From the NCBI GenBank assembly GCA_963778185.1, contig CAVZTF010000004.1, positions 248,001 to 312,000 on the forward strand: DNA of 64,000 nucleotides, read 5' to 3'. The notes below the pieces were generated by a model. It had not been told where the DNA came from, ran no database searches, and worked only from the letters and a program-made list of their open reading frames with translations. Position numbers and translations under genes: made by a program. The stretch comes from RPQJ01 sp963778185. GTDB lineage: Bacteria > Pseudomonadota > Gammaproteobacteria > Steroidobacterales > Steroidobacteraceae. The first letter of the stretch is position 1; each line of letters starts with the position of its first letter. This document shows, one piece after another, positions 26,189 to 34,842 of the stretch.

Positions 26189-27580
26189 ATGCCGCTCAAC
26201 GCCCTCGATTCCGCCACCGCCGACGCCCTGATCGGTATCGACACACTCTGGGGCGGCGACGTCATGAATCCTTCCGGCACCGGGCGCTTCATCGCGGACT
26301 GCTGGTTCTCGGACGAACCCCTGCCCACTGCGTATACGCATTCGTCCGCCGCGTCGTTGCGGGTGAATGGCGGGGTCGGTGCACACCAGCCCGACCGGAC
26401 GTCGATCGATGCGTATCTCGCGGCCGTCGACGTGCGAGGCGCGATCGATCGCATGCTCGATGGATCGCGTGTGGTCGGCGGGCAGCGCGGCGCCTACATC
26501 GAGGGTCTGGGCCAGTGTTGCTACGTGATGTGGGACCTCGCGATGGAGATCATCGGGCGCGGCCCGCAGGTGCCGTACGCGCGCTGCGTGCGCACAATTA
26601 CGGGCCGCCTGCCGGAGCCGTCGCAGCCGGAGGACAAGCGCCGGCGCGTCGCCGAGTTGCTGGCGTGGGCCGGCCACCCGTCGAGCGATGCGCCGTCACT
26701 GCTCGCGGCGGTCGATGCGTGGCGCGCGGCACGGCGCGTGCCTGCGCGGTCCATCGCGGCGGTCGGCGATGCCTTCGTCGCGTACTACGATTCGCTCGCA
26801 GCGCGAAACCTCCTGCCGTACCTGCCGAGCGGGTTCGCGCGCGTGCCGCGCGCCAACGTTCGCTTCCTCGCCATCGAGAACGCGTGGTTCTCGGGCTCGA
26901 TGAACTACCTCGGCCACGCACGGCGCCCGGACGGCTCGCCGGAGTACGAGGCGACCTACGAGTTGAACGCGGCGCTGGAGATCTCCGTGCCGGAGTTCCA
27001 GCAGTTGGTGAGCCACGAGGTCGTGCCCGGTCACGTGACGACGTTCGCCTACCTGCAGGATCTCTTCGTGCGCGGGCTCGCCGGCTTCGAGGCGTCCGTG
27101 CTGACGATGAACACGCGCGCGGCCGTGCTGTTCGAGGGGATTGCGAACAACGCGATCCTGATCGCCCATGGGGTGACGGAACCCGCGCAGTTGCCGGACC
27201 GCGATCTCGAGCTCGGCGTGCTGCTCGCGCTGCTGCAGGACGACGCGAAGAACCACGCCTCCTTCCTGACGTGGCAGGAGGGGGCGGCGCAGCCGGACGT
27301 CGCGGCGGTGTTGCGGCGGGATTTCCTGGTGTCTGCGGAGCGGGCCGACAAGCTCTCCGGCGCGTGGGGGCGGCATCCGCTGCTCGGGCGCATGTACCTG
27401 CCCGCATATCGCGCGGGAACGGACCTCGTGGCCCGCTTGCGGCGCGAGCATCCGCCCGAGGCCGTCCTGCCTGCTCTGTACGGAGTGCGCGGCGTCGTCG
27501 ACGCGTTCACCGTAGAGGTGCCAGTGGTCGGATCCGTCGGGTCGGCCACGGCTGGCACGTCGCAGGGATGCCACGGCTGA
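26189..27580 (+). CDS. DUF885-like metallopeptidase homologue with a repeat-derived C-terminus
   Basis: A 463-residue protein without a signal peptide. The metal-binding motif HEVVPGH lies at 276-282, with a downstream EGIANNAILIAHG helix in the place of the second zinc ligand. The spacing fits DUF885/M32-like gluzincins, but the rest is strongly diverged. The start MPLNALDSATADAL has no strong ribosome-binding site. The C-terminal ~22 residues (from VEVPVVGSVGS) are translated from palindromic repeat copy 7, and the stop codon TGA at 27578-27580 lies inside the repeat region. The gene has therefore been extended by repeat insertion or has lost its own stop. It is probably a soluble cytoplasmic peptidase or an inactive relative. 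Confidence 0.75.
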   Translation: MPLNALDSATADALIGIDTLWGGDVMNPSGTGRFIADCWFSDEPLPTAYTHSSAASLRVNGGVGAHQPDRTSIDAYLAAVDVRGAIDRMLDGSRVVGGQRGAYIEGLGQCCYVMWDLAMEIIGRGPQVPYARCVRTITGRLPEPSQPEDKRRRVAELLAWAGHPSSDAPSLLAAVDAWRAARRVPARSIAAVGDAFVAYYDSLAARNLLPYLPSGFARVPRANVRFLAIENAWFSGSMNYLGHARRPDGSPEYEATYELNAALEISVPEFQQLVSHEVVPGHVTTFAYLQDLFVRGLAGFEASVLTMNTRAAVLFEGIANNAILIAHGVTEPAQLPDRDLELGVLLALLQDDAKNHASFLTWQEGAAQPDVAAVLRRDFLVSAERADKLSGAWGRHPLLGRMYLPAYRAGTDLVARLRREHPPEAVLPALYGVRGVVDAFTVEVPVVGSVGSATAGTSQGCHG

Positions 27581-27625
27581 TGTCCGGCGGTCGCGTGAGA
27601 TCCGACCGATCCGACGACTGGCACC
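27515..27625. repeat. Palindromic repeat, copy 7 (long centre)
   Basis: Left arm GAGGTGCCAGTGGTCGGATC and right arm GATCCGACCGATCCGACGACTGGCACC enclose ~60 bp of unrelated sequence. The left arm is inside the reading frame of the preceding gene. Confidence 0.85.
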
Positions 27626-27668
27626 GGCCGACCCTGGCCGGTCCGCCCGGGCCTGCAGTTCGCCGGCG

Positions 27669-28496
27669 ATGAGACGTTTCCTGCTGTGTGTCCTGCTCGG
27701 AGCGCCAATGGCGGCGCACGCTGTGACGCCCCTCACCCGCAGCGAGCAGACCGTCATCAACTTCGGCTTCGCCACACAGCTCGGATCGGGCGTCTACACG
27801 ATGTCGGGTCGTACGCTGCAGGTGTATACCCTGCCGTTCGAGGTGGACCTGCCGTCCGCCGAGGACGCGCGCATCCGGCCGCGACTGACGTTGCCCGTCT
27901 CCATCGGTTTCGTGGACTTCCAACCGCGCGATGTCGTCGAGAGCGGCTTGCCCGAGAGCTTCGACTCGCTGGGATTCGTCCCCGGCATCGCGCTCGACAT
28001 CCGGCTCCGGGACGACTGGTCCATCGAGCCTTTCGCAGAAGCGGGTCTCGCACGCGACCGCGCCAGCGACGTCGAACAGCGCATCTACACGCTGGGCATT
28101 CGCAGCCGTGTCGACATCGACCGGGGCCACACCGACTGGCAGCTCTACGACGAACTCGTCCGTGTCGTCGTGGACCAGGTGTCGCTCGACGGCACGGACG
28201 ATTTCACGCGCCTCACGGTTGGCGCGACCGCACGCAGGGCGTTCGACACGTCGGGCAGCGGCCGTCGGGCGGACTTCCTTGGGTACGGGCTGATGCAGGT
28301 CTTCACGGATTCGCCCGCCGGACCTGCCGACACCCGGCCGGAACCGGGCAGCCAGGCCCAGATCGAAATCGGGGTCACGTTCGGCGCCACCGATGCGCTG
28401 AAGGTCTGGGGCATCCCACTTCCTCGCGTCGGCCTCGGCTATCGGTTCGGCGACGGGCTGTCCGTCTACCGGTTCGTGCTGGGTTCGCCCTTCTGA
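27669..28496 (+). CDS. Outer-membrane beta-barrel-like hypothetical protein
   Basis: A 275-residue protein with a signal peptide (MRRFLLCVLLGAPMAAHA-VTPL). The mature protein is strand-rich: YTLPFEVDLPSAEDARIRPRLTLPVSIGFVDF, SIEPFAEAGLARDR, YTLGIRSRVDIDRGHTDWQLYDELV, TRLTVGATARRAF, FLGYGLMQVFTD and a C-terminal RVGLGYRFGDGLSVYRFVLGSPF, which ends in Phe. Alternating aromatic and polar residues and a terminal Phe are typical of small outer-membrane barrels. It resembles Solitary-type hypothetical barrels seen in gammaproteobacteria, without a known substrate. It lies between repeat copies 7 and 8. Confidence 0.65.
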   Translation: MRRFLLCVLLGAPMAAHAVTPLTRSEQTVINFGFATQLGSGVYTMSGRTLQVYTLPFEVDLPSAEDARIRPRLTLPVSIGFVDFQPRDVVESGLPESFDSLGFVPGIALDIRLRDDWSIEPFAEAGLARDRASDVEQRIYTLGIRSRVDIDRGHTDWQLYDELVRVVVDQVSLDGTDDFTRLTVGATARRAFDTSGSGRRADFLGYGLMQVFTDSPAGPADTRPEPGSQAQIEIGVTFGATDALKVWGIPLPRVGLGYRFGDGLSVYRFVLGSPF

Positions 28497-28511
28497 CCCG
28501 GCGCTCCGCGG

Positions 28512-28542
28512 CGGATCCGACGGATCCGACCACTGGCACCTC
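28512..28542. repeat. Palindromic repeat, copy 8 (right half only)
   Basis: GATCCGACGGATCCGACCAC plus TGGCACCTC ends exactly at the base before the TAG (28543-28545, minus strand) of the DUF2207 gene. The left half is missing. Confidence 0.8.
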
Positions 28543-30309
28543 CTACCAGCCGCCGCCGCCGCCACCCCCGCCACCGCCGCCGGACGAGCCGCCACCGCTG
28601 CTGCCGGAGCTCGAGCCGGGCGCGGTGGACGCGGCGGAGATCGCACTGCTGAAAGAGGCGCCGAAGCTCGTCGAGAAGCGGCTGACATTGCCGACGTCCC
28701 AGCGGTCGCCGTTGTACCAGCTCGGCGAGCGCCTGGCCGCCTCGGTCGCGAACACGCTCGCAAAGCGCTCCGCCCAATGCTGCTCGACCTCGAGCGCCAG
28801 CGCGGCGGGAAGGTAACGCTCGAACAGGTCGGCCGTGAGCGGCGGGGCGTCGATGAGCTTCAGCTCGTCGCCCTCGGCCACGTCGAGGTACAGGCGGAAT
28901 CCTTCGATGTGGTCCATCACGGCGCGCCCGGCGACGGTCGGTGCCTTGAGCAGGCGGCCGAACACGCCGTTCGCGATGAGTGCGACGGCGGCCGCGCCGA
29001 GCGCGATCCAGCCGGGCCTGGTCGCGAACCACCACGTGGCGCCGAACCCTCCCGCCACCGCCGGCAGCACGACTGCCAGCGCGCCGATCAACAGGCTGAG
29101 CGCGATGCCGCCGGCATGCCACCAGCCGTTGACGCTGAAGAACTTCGGCGTGTAGCGCTTCTTCAGCTGCGTCATGTGGGCGAGCTTCGCCCCGCTGACG
29201 ATCACGTGGTTCGCGTTGTCGAGCGCGAGAGTGGGGCCCGCGGCGAAGAGCTTGTCGCGCAGCAGGGCCTCGTCGTCCGAGAACGCGGCCGCGGATGCGG
29301 CGGGCGCCGGCTCCGCGCGGTGCAGCGTGTACTTGTCCGACCGCTTGAGCAGCCCTGACTTCTCCTGCTCGATGACGAGGCCACCCTTCACGGCGAGGCT
29401 CAGTACCGCAGCGGCGAAGCAGCGGTCGTCGTAGGCCAGGCGCCTGAGTAACCGCATCGAGGCCGGCGACTGGCCCGCGGGCGCTTCGTACTGCGGCACC
29501 ACGATGCGGCTGGGCGGATCGCGACCGACTGCGAACCACGTGCGGACGTAGTAGGTGAGCAGGAGCAGCAGGCCGCTGACGGAGAGCAGGGCGGGCCAGG
29601 CGTCGCGCAACAGGTACGTGCCGCGCTGCCTCGTGCCGGGAGGGCTCACCAGGCCCTTCGGCCAGCTTGCGACGATCGTGAGCCCTTCGCGCGGCTCGAG
29701 CCCACGGGTGGTCCGGAAGTTCGCCGTGCTGATGTCGGTCGACGCCGTCCAGTCGCTGCCTTGCGCGCCCTGCGGCCCGGTGTAGGCCTCGACGGCGATG
29801 TCCTCGGCCGGCACGCTGCCAGGCAGGAACACCTGCGCGGAGGCCTCGTCTATCGGGAAGCCCCAACCGTTGCCTGTCACGTTCCAGTAGAGCTCGTCGT
29901 GATCGTCGAAGAAGCCGAGCTGGCGGTCGGTGCGATAGGCGATCGCGTAAGTGTACTCGCCCGGGTCGAGGTACACCTCGGCGCTGCCGATGCGCACCCG
30001 CACGCCGTTCGACATCCGTTCAGTCGCGTGCGGCTCGATCTTGCCGTCGCGCGTCACTCGCAGCACGTCGAAGCCGCTGACCACGCGTTCGCCGCGGCGG
30101 TTTACGTAGCGGGTCGGGAAGTCACGCAGGATGCCGCGGCGGATCTCGTTGCCCTCCGCACGGACGCGCAGGGTCTCGGTCACCTCGAGCGTGCTGTCCG
30201 GCGTCACCCGGATCTCGCTCCGCCAGGACAGGATGCGCTCGTCCGCGTGGGCGAGCGTCGTGGCCGCGACGAGAAGGGTAACGATGGCGCAGGCGGTGCG
30301 GCGCGTCAC
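28543..30309 (-). CDS. DUF2207 membrane protein with glycine-rich C-terminus
   Basis: A 588-residue protein. The signal peptide (AIVTLLVAATTLAHADE) is followed by the DUF2207 extracytoplasmic domain: ILSWRSEIRVTPDSTLEVTE, RRGILRDFPTRY, YRTDRQLGFFDDHDELYWNV. Then come a TM near residue 255 (LLSVSGLLLLLTYYV), a cytoplasmic winged part, and two more TMs (IALSLLIGALAVVLPAVAGGFG; ALGAAAVALIANGVFG). The C-terminus ends with SSGGGSSGGGGGGGGGGGW, the Gly-rich tail usual in this family. It overlaps the upstream lemA by four bases (ATGA), and lemA-DUF2207 pairs are widespread. The job is unknown but the pair is associated with the envelope. Confidence 0.93.
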   Translation of the reverse strand: MTRRTACAIVTLLVAATTLAHADERILSWRSEIRVTPDSTLEVTETLRVRAEGNEIRRGILRDFPTRYVNRRGERVVSGFDVLRVTRDGKIEPHATERMSNGVRVRIGSAEVYLDPGEYTYAIAYRTDRQLGFFDDHDELYWNVTGNGWGFPIDEASAQVFLPGSVPAEDIAVEAYTGPQGAQGSDWTASTDISTANFRTTRGLEPREGLTIVASWPKGLVSPPGTRQRGTYLLRDAWPALLSVSGLLLLLTYYVRTWFAVGRDPPSRIVVPQYEAPAGQSPASMRLLRRLAYDDRCFAAAVLSLAVKGGLVIEQEKSGLLKRSDKYTLHRAEPAPAASAAAFSDDEALLRDKLFAAGPTLALDNANHVIVSGAKLAHMTQLKKRYTPKFFSVNGWWHAGGIALSLLIGALAVVLPAVAGGFGATWWFATRPGWIALGAAAVALIANGVFGRLLKAPTVAGRAVMDHIEGFRLYLDVAEGDELKLIDAPPLTADLFERYLPAALALEVEQHWAERFASVFATEAARRSPSWYNGDRWDVGNVSRFSTSFGASFSSAISAASTAPGSSSGSSGGGSSGGGGGGGGGGGW

Positions 30310-30827
30310 GTGTCGAACTCGAAGTACTCGGCCGGCTTGAAGCCGAACAGCCGCGCCGGGATCGCATCGGGGAACGTCGCGATGCGTGTGTTCAGGTTGT
30401 TGACCGCGCCGTTGTAATAGCGGCGCGCGTACTGGATCTGGTTTTCGGTCTCGCTCAGGTTCTCGAGCAACGCGACGTAGCTCGCACTAGCCTTGAGCTC
30501 GGGGTAGGCCTCCGCAATCGCGATGAGCCGTTGCAGTCCGGCGCCGAGCGCGCCTTCGACCTGGCCGAGCGTGGCGGGCGACGACTCGTTCATGCCTTGC
30601 GCGCGCAGGCTGGCGACGTTTTCGAGCACGGACTGCTCGTACCCCGAGTGTTGCTTGACCACCTCGACCAGCTTTGGAATCAGGTCGCGACGGCGCGCGA
30701 GCTGCACACCGACGTCGCTCCACGACTGGGCGACGCGGTTGCGGTCGCGCACCAGCAGGTTGTAGCTCAGGACGCCCCAGGCGAGCGTGCCGGCCAGGGT
30801 CGCCAGGATCGGTACAGTCAGGTCCAC
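30306..30827 (-). CDS. lemA: LemA family protein
   Basis: A 173-residue protein. The N-terminal membrane anchor (LTVPILATLAGTLAWGVLSYNLLV) is followed by the four-helix LemA domain, including NRVAQSWSDVGVQLARRRDLIPKLVE with the conserved W-S-D-V-x-V-Q-L-x-R-R-x-D-L-I-P-x-L-V, AYPELKAS, and the C-terminal YNTRI-like LNTRIATFPDAIPARLFGF. The length and order match the family. LemA proteins are of unknown biochemical role and are nearly always encoded with a DUF2207 or TPM/M48 partner, as here. The gene starts 30 bp downstream of repeat copy 9. Confidence 0.95.
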   Translation of the reverse strand: MDLTVPILATLAGTLAWGVLSYNLLVRDRNRVAQSWSDVGVQLARRRDLIPKLVEVVKQHSGYEQSVLENVASLRAQGMNESSPATLGQVEGALGAGLQRLIAIAEAYPELKASASYVALLENLSETENQIQYARRYYNGAVNNLNTRIATFPDAIPARLFGFKPAEYFEFDT

Positions 30828-30855
30828 GGTGCAATCATAGCGGTGCCGGGGTGCG

Positions 30856-30888
30856 GAGGTGCCAGTGGTCGGATCCGTCGGATATGCG
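30856..30888. repeat. Palindromic repeat, copy 9 (left half)
   Basis: GAGGTGCCAGTGGTCGGATC is followed by CGTCGGATAT; the right arm is missing, although GGTTCGACCACGAG a few bases later may be its trace. It lies upstream of lemA and of the acyl-CoA ligase promoter region. Confidence 0.75.
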
Positions 30889-31106
30889 TGGTTCGACCAC
30901 GAGCGCTGGGCGTACCGGTGGGCAGCGCTCCGTCGACAATGCGGCGGCGCAGCATATCGTCATTGCCAATGGCGAATGCCTCCTGCGAATTGTCCGAATT
31001 GAGGCCGGTTACGCAGTGGTGCAGCGTAACCGTATGGACCCGGAGATCGGCGGAAGGGGCCCTTCGGAGTTGCTCGATCGGAGCCTCGGAACCAAGGGGG
31101 AATCAG

Positions 31107-32813
31107 ATGGACAGGTTCTGGCTGACTAATTATCCACCCGGCGTACCGGCGGACGTCGATGCGACCGTGTATCGCTCCTTGCCGCAACTGCTGGAGGAGT
31201 CGTTCCGCAAGTATGCGCGACGCGATGCGTTCGTCTTCATGGACCACGCGCTCACCTATGCCGAACTCGACCGCTGGTCCACGGCGTTCGGTGCCTCGCT
31301 GCAGGCAGCGGGGCTCCCACGGGGCGCGCGCGTGGCGATCATGATGCCGAACGTCCTGCAGTATCCGGTCGCACTGGTCGGGGCGCTGCGGGCGGGCTAC
31401 GTGGTCGTGAACGTGAATCCGCTCTATACGCCGCGCGAGCTCGAGCACCAGCTGAAGGATTCGGGCGCGGAGGCGATCGTGGTCCTCGAGAACTTCGCGG
31501 CCACGCTGCAGCAGGTGGTGGCCCGAACCCCCGTCAGGCACGTGGTCGTCACCTCGATCGGCGACCTGCTCGGCTTCCCCAAGGGCGCGGTCGTGAACTT
31601 CGCCGTCCGGCGCATCAGGAAGATGGTTCCGGCCTACTCGCTGCCCGGCCACGTGCGATTCACGGATGCGCTCGAGGAGGGCGCTGGCCGCACGCTCGAA
31701 CCGGCACCGCTCGGCCCGGACGACATTGCCTTCCTGCAGTACACGGGCGGCACCACCGGTGTAGCCAAGGGCGCGATGCTGCTGCACCGTAACCTCATCG
31801 CCAACCTCCTGCAGTGCGAGGCGTGGATGGGACCGGCGCTGCATGACACCAGCCGCGGGCCCGTCCCTGAGCAGTTCGTCTACGTCTGCGCGCTGCCGCT
31901 GTACCACGCCTTTGCCCTCGTGGTGAACGGACTGTTCGGCATGCGGGTCGGGGGGCTCAACGTCCTGATCCCGAATCCGCGCGACACCCATGCGATGGTC
32001 AAGGACCTGCGCAGGCGTCCATTCAACGTGCTCCCCGCGGTCAACACGCTGTTGAACTCGCTTGCCGAGAGTGCGGAGTTCCGCAAGCTCGACTTCTCGG
32101 GCCTGAGGATCTCGATCGGTGCCGGGATGGCCGTGCAGCAGGCGGTGGCGGACAAGTGGCTGGCCCTGACGGGCTGCCCGGTCGTGGAGGCGTATGGCTT
32201 GACCGAGACCTCGCCGGCCGCGACCTGCAACTCGATCGTCGCCCGCGAGTGGAACGGTACGATCGGGCTGCCCTTGCCGAACACGGAGATTGCGATCCTC
32301 GACGATGCCGGACGGCCGGTGCCCCTGGGCCAGCCGGGCGAGATCGCCATCCGCGGCCCGCAGGTGATGGCGGGCTACTGGCAACGGCCCGACGAGACGG
32401 CCAAGGTCATGACGTCCGATGGATACTTCAAGTCGGGCGACATCGGGGTGATGGACGAGCGCGGATACACCCGCATCGTCGACCGCAAGAAGGACATGAT
32501 CATCGTCTCCGGCTTCAACGTGTTCCCGAACGAAATCGAGGCTGTCGTGGCCATGCACGCCGGCGTGATGGAGTGTGCCGCGGTCGGCGTGCCCGACGAG
32601 CGGACGGGCGAGGCGTTGAAGCTGTTCGTGGTGCGCAAGGACCCGGCGCTCACGGCGACTGCCCTCATGGAATACTGCGGTCGGCAGCTCACCGGCTACA
32701 AGAAGCCGAAGTACATCGAGTTCCGCGAGGAACTGCCGCGAACGAACGTCGGCAAGATCCTCCGCCGTGCGCTGAGGGACACGTCGGCGACGGAGGCCGC
32801 CAGGAGCGCGTGA
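31107..32813 (+). CDS. fadD: Long-chain fatty-acyl-CoA ligase
   Basis: A 568-residue AMP-forming ligase. The P-loop-like motif is YTGGTTGVAKGAM. The adenine-binding motif is VVEAYGLTETSP, followed by GYFKSGDIGVMDERGYTRIVDRKKDMIIVSGFN with the conserved GD and hinge D-R, and the catalytic lysine is in NVGKILRR near the C-terminus. It matches FadD-type acyl-CoA synthetases in length and in the opening FWLTNYPPGVPADVD. The ATG at 31107 is preceded by AAGGGGG. It converges with two thioesterase genes, which suggests a local fatty-acid/acyl-CoA cluster; it activates exogenous fatty acids for beta-oxidation. Confidence 0.93.
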   Translation: MDRFWLTNYPPGVPADVDATVYRSLPQLLEESFRKYARRDAFVFMDHALTYAELDRWSTAFGASLQAAGLPRGARVAIMMPNVLQYPVALVGALRAGYVVVNVNPLYTPRELEHQLKDSGAEAIVVLENFAATLQQVVARTPVRHVVVTSIGDLLGFPKGAVVNFAVRRIRKMVPAYSLPGHVRFTDALEEGAGRTLEPAPLGPDDIAFLQYTGGTTGVAKGAMLLHRNLIANLLQCEAWMGPALHDTSRGPVPEQFVYVCALPLYHAFALVVNGLFGMRVGGLNVLIPNPRDTHAMVKDLRRRPFNVLPAVNTLLNSLAESAEFRKLDFSGLRISIGAGMAVQQAVADKWLALTGCPVVEAYGLTETSPAATCNSIVAREWNGTIGLPLPNTEIAILDDAGRPVPLGQPGEIAIRGPQVMAGYWQRPDETAKVMTSDGYFKSGDIGVMDERGYTRIVDRKKDMIIVSGFNVFPNEIEAVVAMHAGVMECAAVGVPDERTGEALKLFVVRKDPALTATALMEYCGRQLTGYKKPKYIEFREELPRTNVGKILRRALRDTSATEAARSA

Positions 32814-32823
32814 GCCGGGATCC

Positions 32824-33618
32824 CTAGGCGAAGATGCCGACGGTCTGGTGGCTGACGGAGAACGCGTGGCCGGTCGAGCCCCACAACACGGAGCTCTGGC
32901 TGAGATAGCCGTCGATACCGGCGCGAACCTCGGTGTCGATCAGCGACCAGTCGGCGACGTCGAGTTTGTCGGGGTCGCCGAGCAGCTCGAGCGTCCAGTT
33001 GAGCGAGCTCGCGGGCGCGGGCGTGCGCAGCATCGAGATCGCCGGGCTCGGGATGACGTCCGCAAGCGCGATGAGAGCCTCCTCCGGCGTGCAATCGGGC
33101 TCGAGGACCCGCGCGTAGATGAGCGTCCGCGGTTCGTGATAGCCGGAGTAGGGCAGCGTGCCGCGCGCCCAGCGCAGCTGCATGTGCTGCAGGAACGATG
33201 GCGCGATGCCGGCGACGTACGGCATGTCCGGAAGGTCTTCGGGACGGACGTCGACCTGCGGCCGCGGGATCTCGCGGATGAAGCTCGACGGCCGGGAGAT
33301 GCCGAAGATGGCGACCACCGTGCAGGCCACCGACCCATCGCCCAGCACGAGGTTGCAGTGCACGTGGGTCGCGGACTTGCCCCGGCGCAGGACGTCGACG
33401 CGCAGCTCGATGAGCCCGCCCGGCAGTGGCGCGATGAAGGTCGCCTGCAGGCTGCGCAGCGGCAGGCCCGGCTCGAGCAGGCCACGCATGGCGCGGACTG
33501 CCAGCGCCACCTGGAGGCCGCCGAATACCGTGCGCCCCTGCATCCAGTCCTCGTGGATGTCGGCGGTGCAGTGTCCGTCGCTGCAGCGGAGGGTTTCAAG
33601 GACCTGGTGGTATCTCAC
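32824..33618 (-). CDS. Double-hotdog acyl-CoA thioesterase family protein (TesB-like)
   Basis: A 264-residue protein with two tandem hotdog folds. The N-terminal half has MQGRTVFGGLQVALAVRAM (the Q-G-x-x-x-G-G helix of this family) and SLQATFIAPLPGG. The C-terminal half has RTLIYARVLEP..SSLNWTLELLGDP. The family (4HBT_3/TesB-like) hydrolyses acyl-CoAs or acts as a structural relative of TesB. No clear catalytic Asp/Gln/Thr triad can be verified by eye. It starts 10 bp after the next upstream thioesterase gene on the same strand and converges with fadD, consistent with acyl-CoA turnover. Confidence 0.85.
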   Translation of the reverse strand: MRYHQVLETLRCSDGHCTADIHEDWMQGRTVFGGLQVALAVRAMRGLLEPGLPLRSLQATFIAPLPGGLIELRVDVLRRGKSATHVHCNLVLGDGSVACTVVAIFGISRPSSFIREIPRPQVDVRPEDLPDMPYVAGIAPSFLQHMQLRWARGTLPYSGYHEPRTLIYARVLEPDCTPEEALIALADVIPSPAISMLRTPAPASSLNWTLELLGDPDKLDVADWSLIDTEVRAGIDGYLSQSSVLWGSTGHAFSVSHQTVGIFA

Positions 33619-33628
33619 TGAGCACTCT

Positions 33629-34126
33629 TCATGCGGAGATGGAGCCGCAGAGTGGGGCGGGCCAGGCCAGCCGGGAATGAGTGGCGATCAGCTCGTCGAG
33701 GCGCGCCGCCACTCCGGTGGGCAGCGGCGCGGAGCGTCGGGCCTCGAGGTCGGCCGCGGTCGAAACGTACTCGAAGACGCTCGCGACGCTCTGCCGCGTG
33801 CGATTCGCGATGAACATCGCGCCATGAAAGCGCTTGGCGCTTCGTGCGAGGAAACGCGCGTGCACGGTCACGCTGTCGCCGACGTGCATCTCGGCGAGGT
33901 ACCAGATGTGGTGCTCGAGATCGAAGAAGCCGCGCCGCTCGTCACGGAAGTGCCGTTCGTCGATGCCGAGCCAGCCCATCATCGGCCAACCCGCCTGGTC
34001 GTAGATCTCGAGGTAATGGCGCACGTTGACGTGCCCGTTCAGGTCCTGCCACTCCGCCGGGACCGTCCGTTCGAGCAGCGGCGGGAGGTCGTCAAGCTCC
34101 TGCAATGCCGGCATGCGCGTGAGCAT
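33629..34126 (-). CDS. Single-domain 4HBT-type thioesterase
   Basis: A 165-residue hotdog thioesterase of the 4-hydroxybenzoyl-CoA thioesterase/YbgC type. It has the catalytic-loop motif EWQDLNGHVNVRHYLEIYDQAG, in which the Asp of the W-x-D-x-x-G-H-V-N pattern is the expected catalytic residue. LEHHIWYLAEMHVGDSVTVHARF and FVxHE-like strands follow. The length is typical and there is no signal peptide. It lies 7 bp after the DUF2058 gene and 10 bp before the double-hotdog gene, so the three form one transcript. The substrate is unknown, likely a medium- or long-chain acyl-CoA or a carnitine/choline ester. Confidence 0.88.
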   Translation of the reverse strand: MLTRMPALQELDDLPPLLERTVPAEWQDLNGHVNVRHYLEIYDQAGWPMMGWLGIDERHFRDERRGFFDLEHHIWYLAEMHVGDSVTVHARFLARSAKRFHGAMFIANRTRQSVASVFEYVSTAADLEARRSAPLPTGVAARLDELIATHSRLAWPAPLCGSISA

Positions 34127-34133
34127 CCGGCCG

Positions 34134-34697
34134 TCACCAGGTCAGGTCGTCGGGAACCACGAAGTCCTTGTACGGATCCTCGGGGTCGGATGCGCCGGCC
34201 GTTCCTCCTGCACCCGATTGCTCCGCATGCTCGACGAGGTGCACCACTGCCGCGGGATCGCGTTCACGGATGCGGTCGAGGGCCGGCAGCGGCACGAGGT
34301 CGTAGTGTCCGTCGCAGCGGACGATGGCGAGTTCGCCGCGCACCAGCCGCTCGCGCAGTGGCCCGTCGACCGGAATGCGGCGGATCTTCCCGTCCACGAT
34401 GAAGTTGTAGAAGTCGTCGGTCTCGACGCGCGGCACGCGATGCTGCTCGATCAGCTGCTTCAGCTCGGCGATGCGCGCCTTCGCGGCCGCCTTCTCCTGC
34501 TGGCGGCGATTGAGCTCCTGGTCGCGCGCCGCCTTGGCCGCCTGCGCCTGCTTCGCCGCCGGCGTGAGTTCCGGCGGCGGCGCCTTCTTGCTCCGCTTCT
34601 GCTTCGACGGCTGGTACTGCTGCTTCTCCGCCTGTCGGGCCTGCTTCTCGGTCACCAGCCCGGCCTTGAGCAGCTGCTCGCGTAGGGACATGCTCAT
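34134..34697 (-). CDS. DUF2058 (YaiL-type) nucleoprotein-like protein
   Basis: A 187-residue protein. The N-terminal LREQLLKAGLVTEKQARQAEKQ opening is typical of the family. A Lys/Gln/Ala-rich coiled-coil region (about 20-95) follows, then the C-terminal domain RVETDDFYNFIVDGKIRRIPV, ..RLVRGELAIVRCDGHYDLVP. These are the two conserved blocks of DUF2058. The family is largely restricted to gammaproteobacteria, which helps place the organism. It has been linked to nucleic acid or ribosome-associated functions only by its basic character. It heads the three-gene unit with two thioesterases. Confidence 0.9.
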   Translation of the reverse strand: MSMSLREQLLKAGLVTEKQARQAEKQQYQPSKQKRSKKAPPPELTPAAKQAQAAKAARDQELNRRQQEKAAAKARIAELKQLIEQHRVPRVETDDFYNFIVDGKIRRIPVDGPLRERLVRGELAIVRCDGHYDLVPLPALDRIRERDPAAVVHLVEHAEQSGAGGTAGASDPEDPYKDFVVPDDLTW

Positions 34698-34842
34698 CGG
34701 CGGATCTCTCTGGTCGGTGGGGCGGGCGCAGGCGCGCGGGGAGGGCCTATCTTACCGGGCTGCGCGAGCGATTATCATGACCGCCACGGCAAGCCTCGCC
34801 CCGGGGCCGCCCTGTCCCCGACGATCGACGAGGAAAGACTCG

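Noticed and set aside
30960..32558. A 532-codon open frame antisense to the acyl-CoA ligase
   Set aside because: Composition is typical of a mirrored GC-rich frame; the ligase on the other strand has all family motifs.
34760..34790. A GATTATCAT stretch before the M3-like gene as a Fur box
   Set aside because: Only the central bases match the consensus and the gene has no link to iron.
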